Source of the DNA: an uncultured bacterium
GTDB lineage: Bacteria > Chloroflexota > Anaerolineae > JACIWP01
NCBI GenBank assembly: GCA_903872005.1
Contig: CAIQJD010000130.1
Location: 1-7,666 of the forward strand
Length of the DNA stretch: 7,666 nucleotides
Direction of reading: 5' to 3'
The notes beneath the pieces are model-generated. The model was not told the DNA's origin and searched no databases. It saw only the letters and a list, made by a program, of their open reading frames with translations. Below are positions 1-5,550 of this stretch, one piece after another. Made by a program: the position numbers and the translations under genes. Within the stretch, counting starts at the first letter, position 1, and every line of letters begins with the position of its first letter.

Positions 1-1340
1 GCCAGGCCGCCGCGATACTTGCCGGCCCCGCCTGAATCGGCCGTCAGCCCATATTGCAGCACTTCCAGCGGCAGCTCCGACTCGATCAGCTCAATCGGCT
101 GATTGGACTGGTTCGCGCCGGGGTTCGAGACCCCCTCGGCCCCGTCGCGATTGGGCCGGCCGCCCCACGTCCCCAGGATCGTCTCGACGTAAACGAAGGG
201 CTTGCCGTCCTGGTACCCGCCGATGCTGGGCAGTGACGCGCCGCCCTCGCCGGCCGCCGGCACACGATCGGGAATGGCCTGGGCCAGCGCGCCCAGCAGA
301 CAGTCCAACATGCGGAAGCCGGTGATGCCACGCGCCCCGCAGGCGGCCGGCAGGGTCGGGTTCATGATCGTCCCTTCGGGGGCGATGATATGGATCGGGC
401 GCATGTAGCCTTCGCTATTGGGCAAATCCTGCGTCGCCACGCAGCGGATCGCCAGGTAGGTGGCCGAGCGGGTGAAGGGGATGGGCGAATTGATGCCGCC
501 CTTCACCTGTGGGCTGCTGCCGCTCCAGTCCACGCTCAACTCGTCGCCGGCGATGGTCAGCTTGACCTTGAAGAGGATCGGTTCCGGGGCCTCGCCCAGG
601 CCGTCAATGTAGTCTGTGAACTCATAGACGCCGTCGGGCAGATCGCGGATTTCGGCCCGCATGATGCGCTCGGCATAGTCGAGCATCTCTTCCATGTAGA
701 CGCGCAGGCTCGCCGGCCCGTAGCGCCCCAACAGGTCCAGGAACGCCTTCTCGGCCGTGTTGCAGGCGGCCACCTGAGCGCGGATGTCGCCCAGGACCTT
801 GACCGGCACGCGCACATTCTTCTGGATGATCTTGAAGAGGGTCTCATTCGGCTCGCCCCGATCATACAGCTTGAGCAGCGGGATATTCAGCCCCTCCTGA
901 TAGATCTCGGTAGAGTGGATCGAATTGCTGCCCGGCGAAATGCCGCCCACGTCCGTATGGTGCGCCAGGGCGCAGGCGAAGCCTTCCACCTGGCCGGCAT
1001 AGAAGATCGGCTTGATGACGTAAATGTCGGGCAAGTGCATCCCGCCGGAGCCATAGGGGTCGTTGAGGGTGAACATATCGCCGGGGTGCATCTTGCCGGC
1101 GTATTCCCGCGTCAGGTGGCGCATGGCGTCGGGGAAGGAGCCGAGATGCAGCGGCGTCGTCAATCCCTGGGCCAACATGCGCCCCTGGCTATCGCAGAAG
1201 GCCGTGGAGAAGTCCACCGAGTCGCGCACGATGGCCGAATAGGCGCTGCGAATCAGCGTAATCGCCATCTGGTCGGCGATGGAATCGAGCGCGTTCTTGA
1301 CCACCTCAAAGGTGATGGGATCCAGAGTTTGCTTGCTCAT
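1..1340 (-). CDS. hyuB: Hydantoinase B / oxoprolinase-type subunit, partial at the left edge
   Basis: This is the second subunit of an ATP-dependent hydantoinase/oxoprolinase or acetone-carboxylase-type enzyme, acting in the cytoplasm with the A subunit encoded just upstream. The frame from ATG at 1340 stays open to the window edge, giving 446 complete codons. Seen in the translation: an N-terminus beginning MSKQTLDPITFEVVKNAL, the LNDPYGSGGMHLPD motif at residues 92-105, HHTDVGG at 127-133 (a likely metal-site region), DIRAQVAACNTAE in the middle, and GAGKYRGGL at the cut end. These are typical of the HyuB family. Members usually run to about 510-590 residues, so roughly 65-145 residues are missing by truncation of the window, not by mutation. 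Its ATG overlaps the hyuA stop as ATGA, which implies translational coupling and balanced subunit production. The B subunit alone does not fix the substrate; N-methylhydantoin, 5-oxoproline-like lactams or ketones are possible. A small acetone carboxylase gamma subunit, if present, would lie beyond the left edge. Confidence 0.93.
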   Translation of the reverse strand, partial: MSKQTLDPITFEVVKNALDSIADQMAITLIRSAYSAIVRDSVDFSTAFCDSQGRMLAQGLTTPLHLGSFPDAMRHLTREYAGKMHPGDMFTLNDPYGSGGMHLPDIYVIKPIFYAGQVEGFACALAHHTDVGGISPGSNSIHSTEIYQEGLNIPLLKLYDRGEPNETLFKIIQKNVRVPVKVLGDIRAQVAACNTAEKAFLDLLGRYGPASLRVYMEEMLDYAERIMRAEIRDLPDGVYEFTDYIDGLGEAPEPILFKVKLTIAGDELSVDWSGSSPQVKGGINSPIPFTRSATYLAIRCVATQDLPNSEGYMRPIHIIAPEGTIMNPTLPAACGARGITGFRMLDCLLGALAQAIPDRVPAAGEGGASLPSIGGYQDGKPFVYVETILGTWGGRPNRDGAEGVSNPGANQSNQPIELIESELPLEVLQYGLTADSGGAGKYRGGL

Positions 1341-3445
1341 AGTCTCGCCTCATCCTTCACTTCGATGACGATGTTGCCCCACTCGTCCAGCGTGGCGATG
1401 CAGCCCGGCGGGATGACGCAGGTGGCGTCATATTCCTCGACAATGAGCGGGCCGGCCCAGGACTTGCCGGCCAATTCGCCCCGTCCGATCACTGGCGTCG
1501 TCAACAAGCCATGTTGCGGGCCGAAGTAGGACTGGCGCGGCGCGTTGCGCTGGTCGGCGCCAATGGCCGCCTTCGGATCATACGCCGGCATCCCGCTCCG
1601 CAGCGCCGCGCCGGCAACCCGCAGATTGACCACATCCACCGGCTCGTCGGCAGCGCGATGGCCGTAGACGCGCAGATGTTCCGCGCCGAAGGCATCCACC
1701 AGCGCGGCGACGTCGGCCGCGCCCAGCGCGCCGGCCGGCGCCGGCACGGTCAGCTCATACGCCTGGCCGGCATAGCGCAGGTCGGCAAAGCGCCGCAGGA
1801 CGATCTCATCCGGCCCGTAGCCATCCTGAGCCAGCGCGGCGCGCGCCCCGCCCTCCAGCCGGCAATATGCCGCGTTCAGCTCTTCCAGATCAATCCGGCC
1901 GATGCGCCGCAGGTAGGTCTGCACGTACTGGTATTCGATATTGGCAAAGAGGAGGCCGAAGGCGCTGAAGAGGCCCGGCGCCGGCGGTATCAACACTCGC
2001 TTCATCTGCAAGGCCCGCGCCAGCTCGGCCGCGAAGACCGCGCCATTGCCGCCAAAGCCAACCAGGGTAAAGTCACGCGGGTCGCGCCCGCGATACGTGG
2101 AGACGGCCTTGACAGCGCGCACCATGCGCGCCCCGGCGATGACGTAGACGCCATGGGCCGCTTCCAGCAGGGGCAGGCCCATGGGGCCGGCGACGCGCTC
2201 CTGCATCACGGCGCGCGCTTTGCTGGCGTTCAGGCGCACACGCCCGCCGGCCAGATACTCCGGGTTGATATAGCCCAACGTGACCAGCGCATCGCAGATG
2301 GTCGGCTCTGTCCCGCCCTGGTCATAGCAAACCGGGCCTGGCATCGCCCCGGCGCTATGCGGCCCAATCTGCATGCGCCCGCCCTTGTCGAGCCAGACGA
2401 TGCTGCCGCCGCCGGCGCCGATCTCGGATATATCAATGAACGGCAGCTTGAGACTGTAGCCGCCGCCTTTGACCAGTTGGCTGCTGATGTTGATGCCGCC
2501 GCCAACTTCGTATTCCGTCGTGCGGGTCACTTCGCCATTCTCGATGATCGAAGCCTTCGTGGTGGTGCCGCCCATATCCAGGGCGATGACGTTGGGATAG
2601 CCGGCCAGACGCGCCAGGTCGGCCGTGGCGATGACGCCGGCGGCCGGCCCAGATTCGACAATGTGCGCCGGCTCTTTCATCGCCGCCTCGGCCGTCATCA
2701 CGCCGCCATTCGACTGCATGATCCGCAGCGGCGCGCCCACGCCGATGGAGCGCAGTTGCGCCAGGAGCCGGCTCACGTAGTGCCTGACGATGGGGCCGAC
2801 GTAGGCGTTGATGACCGCCGTGCTGGTGCGCTCGTATTCGCGAATTTCGGGCAGGATGTCCACGGAGCAGGTGACGTACGCGTCGGGCAAGGCCGCGCGC
2901 AGCATTGCGCCGACTTCCAGCTCGTGGGTCGGGTTGGCGTAGGAGTGCAGCAGGCTGACGGCGACGGCTTCGACGCCGGCGGCGCGTATCTGCTCGATGG
3001 CCGCTTCGACCGAGGCGCGCTCCAGGGGGATACGCACTTCGCCATGCGGCCCCATGCGCTCCACCACCTCGAAGCGCCGGCGGCGCGGGGCCAGCGGCGC
3101 CGGCTTCTCATAAAACAGATCATACAGCCTGGGGATACGGATGCGGCGCAGCTCCAGGACATCGCGGAAGCCTCGGGTCGTAATCAGCGCGGTGCGCGCC
3201 CCCTTCCCTTCCAGGATCGCGTTGGTCGCCACGGTGGTGCCATGCGCGACGCCGTCCAGGGCCGCCGGCGGGACGCCCCGCTCTTGAAACAGCTCCAACA
3301 GGCCGGCGATGATGCCGCGCCCGTAGTCGTCGGTGGTGGAGAGGACTTTGCGGGTAGCGATGGAGCCATCGCTGCCCAACAAGACGATGTCCGTGAAGGT
3401 GCCCCCGATATCTACACCCACGCGGTAACGCAATAACGTATTCAA
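1337..3445 (-). CDS. hyuA: Hydantoinase A / oxoprolinase-type ATP-binding subunit
   Basis: This is the ATP-binding partner of HyuB; the family uses ATP to activate a cyclic amide or a ketone/bicarbonate substrate. From the TTG start it is 702 residues, normal for the family (about 680-720). Motifs in order: DIGGTFTD (12-19, actin-like phosphate loop), HGTTVATN (68-75), QSNGG (244-248), ESGPAAG (264-270), LDMGGTTTK (289-297, second phosphate-binding segment), GAGGGSI (343-349) and SAGAMPGPVCY (364-374), then a C-terminal part with DPRDFTLVGFGGNG. An ATG exists at 3469, but it lies inside a perfect hairpin, has no Shine-Dalgarno sequence, and would add eight residues before the conserved core. 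TTG at 3445 has AAAGGAG six bases upstream, so I chose it. The gene follows the LacI-type regulator on the same strand and overlaps hyuB by four bases. Family assignment is firm. The substrate is not determined, so the hyu symbol names the family and not a proven reaction. Confidence 0.93.
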   Translation of the reverse strand: MNTLLRYRVGVDIGGTFTDIVLLGSDGSIATRKVLSTTDDYGRGIIAGLLELFQERGVPPAALDGVAHGTTVATNAILEGKGARTALITTRGFRDVLELRRIRIPRLYDLFYEKPAPLAPRRRRFEVVERMGPHGEVRIPLERASVEAAIEQIRAAGVEAVAVSLLHSYANPTHELEVGAMLRAALPDAYVTCSVDILPEIREYERTSTAVINAYVGPIVRHYVSRLLAQLRSIGVGAPLRIMQSNGGVMTAEAAMKEPAHIVESGPAAGVIATADLARLAGYPNVIALDMGGTTTKASIIENGEVTRTTEYEVGGGINISSQLVKGGGYSLKLPFIDISEIGAGGGSIVWLDKGGRMQIGPHSAGAMPGPVCYDQGGTEPTICDALVTLGYINPEYLAGGRVRLNASKARAVMQERVAGPMGLPLLEAAHGVYVIAGARMVRAVKAVSTYRGRDPRDFTLVGFGGNGAVFAAELARALQMKRVLIPPAPGLFSAFGLLFANIEYQYVQTYLRRIGRIDLEELNAAYCRLEGGARAALAQDGYGPDEIVLRRFADLRYAGQAYELTVPAPAGALGAADVAALVDAFGAEHLRVYGHRAADEPVDVVNLRVAGAALRSGMPAYDPKAAIGADQRNAPRQSYFGPQHGLLTTPVIGRGELAGKSWAGPLIVEEYDATCVIPPGCIATLDEWGNIVIEVKDEARL

Positions 3446-3451
3446 TGGCAA

Positions 3452-3458
3452 CTCCTTT
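3452..3458 (-). promoter_or_regulatory. Ribosome binding site that decides the hyuA start
   Basis: The minus strand reads AAAGGAG here, six bases (TTGCCA) before the in-frame TTG at 3445-3443. The only upstream ATG (3469) has no purine-rich sequence before it and is buried in a hairpin stem. The site therefore argues for a TTG start of hyuA. Confidence 0.75.
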
Positions 3459-3462
3459 AGAA

Positions 3463-3497
3463 TAGACATCGGAAGTCTGCGGGACTTCCGATGTCTA
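3463..3497 (-). other. Perfect stem-loop between the lacI-type gene and hyuA
   Basis: A perfect 15-bp inverted repeat is visible: TAGACATCGGAAGTC, a 5-base loop (CCGCA on the minus strand), then GACTTCCGATGTCTA. The first three bases of the transcribed stem are the TAG stop codon of the regulator gene, and the hairpin ends four bases before the AAAGGAG of hyuA. Only a weak T-containing stretch (TTCT) follows, so it is a poor match to a full intrinsic terminator. It could act as a partial terminator, as a processing or stabilising element that sets different levels of regulator and enzyme mRNA, or as a DNA site for a protein. The structure is certain; its role is inferred. Confidence 0.8.
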
Positions 3498-4499
3498 GAT
3501 TGGCCCGCCCGACGAGCGGCGGATGATCAACTGCGGTGGATAGACGATCTGCTGCAAGCCTTCGCACCGGCCGGCCAACTTCTCCAGCAACACCTCGGCA
3601 GCGCGCGCGCCGATCTCGAAGAGCGGCACATGGAAGGTCGTCAACGGCGGGTCCAGCATTTCCAGAAGCGGAATATCGTCGCCGCCGGCCAGGGCCAGGT
3701 CTTCGGGAACGCGCAGGCCAAGCTGGCGCGCCGCCTTGAGTGCGCCGATGGCCTGCAGGTCGTTGCCGGCAAAGATGGCCGTCGGTCGGTCGGCCCGCTC
3801 CAGAAAGCGCTGGCCGGCCGCGTAGCCGCCGGCGATGGTGAAAGGGGCGACTTCCATGAGCGCTTCGTCGTAGGGGAGGCCGGCTTCGGCCAGCGCCTGA
3901 CGGTAGCCAGCCAACCGCCCCTGGGCGCTGGACAGGTAGAGCGGGCCGGCGATATGCCCCAGCCGGCGATGGCCCAGGGCCAGCAGGTGCCGGCAGACCA
4001 GATAGCCGCCGCGCACGTGATCGGGGATGACATAGTCGGTTTCCACGCCCAGGGCGTGGCGCAAGACCAGCACGAAGGGAATGCCGGCGGCCTGCAACAG
4101 GCGCACATCGCGCCAATCGCTCTGCACCGGCGTCAAGAGCACGCCCTCGACGCGGTTATTCTGCAACATGGTCAGGCAGCGCAACGACTGCTCCTGGGAT
4201 TCGCCGGCATTGCACAGCAGCAGGCCATAGCCGGCGCGGTTGACCACCGACTCGATGCCGCGCAGCGCTTCCGTATACACCGGGTTGGCGCTATCGGCAA
4301 TGATGGCGCCCAGCGCCCCGCTCTTGCCCAATACCAGGCCGCGCGCCACCAGATTGGGCGCGTAGCCAATGCGCTGCGCCGCTGCCAGAACGCGCTGCCG
4401 CGTGTCAGGGTGGACGTCGTCCTTGTTGTTGAATGCGCGTGATGCCGTTGTCACCGAGACGCCGGCTTCGCGCGCCACGTCGCGGATGGTCGCCGCCAT
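3495..4499 (-). CDS. LacI-family transcriptional repressor
   Basis: This is a DNA-binding regulator of 334 residues, the usual LacI-family length. The N-terminus MAATIRDVAREAGVSVTTASRAFN is the helix-turn-helix, followed by IGYAPNLVARGLVLGKS, which contains the minor-groove hinge helix (around residues 47-57). The rest is a periplasmic-binding-protein-like sensor domain: GAIIADSANPVYTEALRGIE (about 63-82), LGHRRLGHIAGP in the middle, and GGDDIPLLEMLDPPLTT near residues 280-296. The frame is open to 4610, but ATG at 4499 matches the family N-terminus and has AGGAG six bases upstream, whereas the longer version would place the promoter and operator inside the coding region. It is the first gene of the operon with hyuA and hyuB, and a 26-bp palindrome overlaps its own promoter, so autorepression with local control of the hyu genes is likely. 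The effector is unknown; a substrate or product of the HyuAB enzyme is the natural guess. Confidence 0.95.
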   Translation of the reverse strand: MAATIRDVAREAGVSVTTASRAFNNKDDVHPDTRQRVLAAAQRIGYAPNLVARGLVLGKSGALGAIIADSANPVYTEALRGIESVVNRAGYGLLLCNAGESQEQSLRCLTMLQNNRVEGVLLTPVQSDWRDVRLLQAAGIPFVLVLRHALGVETDYVIPDHVRGGYLVCRHLLALGHRRLGHIAGPLYLSSAQGRLAGYRQALAEAGLPYDEALMEVAPFTIAGGYAAGQRFLERADRPTAIFAGNDLQAIGALKAARQLGLRVPEDLALAGGDDIPLLEMLDPPLTTFHVPLFEIGARAAEVLLEKLAGRCEGLQQIVYPPQLIIRRSSGGPI

Positions 4500-4520
4500 G
4501 TCAATCTCCTGCGGGCCGTC

Positions 4521-4546
4521 TCGAAACGTTACCGGTAACGTTTCGA
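4521..4546. promoter_or_regulatory. 26-bp palindromic operator, probably for the LacI-type repressor
   Basis: The site is a perfect palindrome with half-site TCGAAACGTTACC and its exact complement, centred between 4533 and 4534 on CCGG. LacI-family operators are typically even palindromes with a central CG and half-sites rich in AAACG/CGTTT, which fits. The site starts at the last base of the -10 box and covers the expected transcription start of the lacI-type gene, so a bound repressor would block the promoter. It lies 21 bp upstream of the regulator's ATG. It could also affect the divergent oxidoreductase gene, whose -10 box lies about 80 bp away. Binding by this repressor is inferred from position and symmetry. 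Confidence 0.85.
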
Positions 4547-4574
4547 TTATAGCACGGGACGCCGGCCCTGTCAA
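4546..4574 (-). promoter_or_regulatory. Consensus sigma70-type promoter of the lacI-hyuA-hyuB operon
   Basis: On the minus strand TTGACA (4574-4569) is followed by exactly 17 bp and then TATAAT (4551-4546). Both hexamers match the bacterial housekeeping consensus at every position. The predicted transcription start is near 4539, within the palindrome. The predicted leader before the regulator ATG is about 40 bases and contains AGGAG. A promoter this close to consensus is expected to be strong unless repressed, in keeping with the overlapping operator. Confidence 0.88.
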
Positions 4575-4588
4575 GCATATCCGCGACT

Positions 4589-4606
4589 GCGTAAGACCCC
4601 TTACGC
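4589..4606. promoter_or_regulatory. Short inverted repeat near the -35 region of the oxidoreductase promoter
   Basis: GCGTAAG, four bases (ACCC), then CTTACGC form a perfect 7-bp inverted repeat. It ends 20 bp before a TATACT box, so it sits on or just upstream of where the -35 element of the plus-strand gene would be, and no good -35 match is present. This is the usual position for an activator or repressor site. The binding protein is unknown. It does not resemble the 26-bp operator, so separate regulation of the two divergent units is plausible. It could also be chance. Confidence 0.45.
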
Positions 4607-4626
4607 GCATCTGCGCCGGCTTCCGC

Positions 4627-4632
4627 TATACT
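4627..4632 (+). promoter_or_regulatory. Probable -10 box of the molybdopterin oxidoreductase gene
   Basis: TATACT matches the TATAAT consensus at five of six positions and lies 61 bp before the ATG at 4694, giving an expected leader of about 55 bases. No good -35 hexamer occurs at 16-18 bp spacing (CGCGCA sits at 17 bp), so the promoter may need an activator or use another sigma factor. Confidence 0.5.
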
Positions 4633-4693
4633 CCGATCAAAGATGTTCCAGACCACCCGTTGGCCTGTCTCTTGCCCGTCATGGAGGGATATC

Positions 4694-5461
4694 ATGCCAA
4701 TCGAAAAGCCGGCCCTCACGCGCCGGCAGTTCTTGCGCCTCGGCGCGCTGGGCGCGCTCGCCTGGACGGCCGCGTCTTGCGCGACGACGTCCACGCCTGG
4801 CGTCACGCCGCCGGCCAGCCTCGCCACGCCCCTGGTCACGCCCGAGCCGACGCGGGCCATAAAACTCCTGCGGAACGAGAATCGCGCCGGCTTCTACATC
4901 CGCTACTACCGCCCCTTCGCGGCCGTAGACGCCGACGCGTGGCGGCTGGACGTGGCCGGCCTGGTGGATGCGCCGCGCGCCTTCACCCTGGCCGACCTGC
5001 TGGCCTTGCCGCAGGCAACGCTGGAAGGGCGCATGAAATGCGTCGAGTGCTGGTCGGCGCGAGCGCAGTGGGCCGGCTTCACCTACGCGACGCTGGCCGA
5101 GCTGGTCAAGCCGCAGCCGGCCGCGCGCTGGCTCTATGTCGAATGCGCCGACGGCTACTGGGAGACAGTCTCCATCGAGGAGATGCAGAACGCCCGCGCC
5201 CTGTTCGTCACGCATCTGAATGGCGAGCGATTGCCTGACGAGTATGGCGCGCCGCTGCGGCTGATGCTCCTGTGGAAGTATGGCTACAAGAGCGCCAAGG
5301 CGCTGACCGCCATCCGCTTCCAAAAAGAAGCCGGCGACGGCTACTGGTCGCAGAGCGGCGCGTACACCATTGCCGGCAATATCGAAGCCGGCTGGGATCA
5401 TCCCCTCGACCTGGGCGGCGACGCCCGCCGCATCAAGGGCGGCGAGATCACCGAATATTAG
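4694..5461 (+). CDS. Exported molybdopterin oxidoreductase, sulfite oxidase/MsrP family
   Basis: The 255-residue product should act outside the cytoplasmic membrane. TRRQFLR (9-15) is a twin-arginine signal, followed by a hydrophobic stretch and AASC (26-29), a possible lipobox with Cys29, then a Thr/Pro-rich linker to about residue 50. The remainder is one Mo-cofactor domain. MKCVECWS contains Cys116, aligned with the molybdenum-ligand cysteine of MsrP and sulfite oxidases, and the segment from YGAPLRL through WKYGYKSAKAL (WKYGYK at 194-199) is the conserved cofactor region. Tat export fits a protein folded around its cofactor. The start at 4694 has GGAGGG five bases upstream; the longer frame from 4643 lacks that support and would separate the signal from the start. 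E. coli MsrP repairs methionine sulfoxide with the haem protein MsrQ, but no msrQ is adjacent here and this protein is shorter than MsrP, so the substrate and electron partner are unknown. A second cysteine (Cys119) lies beside the ligand. Confidence 0.9.
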   Translation: MPIEKPALTRRQFLRLGALGALAWTAASCATTSTPGVTPPASLATPLVTPEPTRAIKLLRNENRAGFYIRYYRPFAAVDADAWRLDVAGLVDAPRAFTLADLLALPQATLEGRMKCVECWSARAQWAGFTYATLAELVKPQPAARWLYVECADGYWETVSIEEMQNARALFVTHLNGERLPDEYGAPLRLMLLWKYGYKSAKALTAIRFQKEAGDGYWSQSGAYTIAGNIEAGWDHPLDLGGDARRIKGGEITEY

Positions 5462-5473
5462 GCGCAGATGGCC

Positions 5474-5516
5474 CAGACCTCACGGCGCTCACAGGCCCGT
5501 GAGGTCTGCTGGTTTT
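5474..5516 (+). terminator. Probable Rho-independent terminator after the oxidoreductase gene
   Basis: CAGACCTCACGG (5474-5485) and CCGTGAGGTCTG (5497-5508) form a perfect 12-bp GC-rich stem with an 11-base loop, starting 12 bases after the stop codon. CTGG and then TTTT follow. The T run is short and displaced by four bases, so termination may be incomplete. The position between two same-strand genes with an 89-bp gap supports the call. Confidence 0.65.
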
Positions 5517-5544
5517 GTCAGAATGGCGTCCCCTATGGTAACAT
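5515..5544 (+). promoter_or_regulatory. Candidate promoter for a leaderless glycosyltransferase transcript
   Basis: TTGTCA (5515-5520, five of six to the -35 consensus) is followed by 18 bp and TAACAT (5539-5544, four of six to the -10 consensus). The expected start would fall at about 5551, which is the A of the ATG. The -35 overlaps the T run of the terminator. The -10 match is weak, so this is a suggestion. It is supported mainly by the absence of a usable ribosome binding site. Confidence 0.35.
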
Positions 5545-5550
5545 GGAGGG

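Noticed and set aside
1..1340. Whether hyuB is a broken gene because no stop is visible
   Set aside because: The frame is intact with conserved motifs up to the first base; the missing end is explained by the window boundary.
390..1529. 379-codon open frame on the plus strand opposite hyuB and the end of hyuA
   Set aside because: The minus-strand frame carries clear HyuB motifs over the same bases; this frame shows none.
1511..3436. 641-codon open frame on the plus strand, antisense to hyuA
   Set aside because: It lies wholly opposite the well-conserved hyuA, has no recognisable motif, and is rich in Arg, Ala, Gly, Gln and Asp as expected of a shadow frame in GC-rich DNA.
3495..4610. Longer 371-residue version of the LacI-type protein starting at 4610
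   Set aside because: It would translate through the promoter and the 26-bp operator, the extra 37 residues are not LacI-like, and the ATG at 4499 has AGGAG six bases upstream.
4369..5238. 289-codon plus-strand frame spanning the lacI-type 5' end and the oxidoreductase gene
   Set aside because: It crosses the promoter region and lies out of frame with the Tat/Mo-cofactor protein; no motif is seen.
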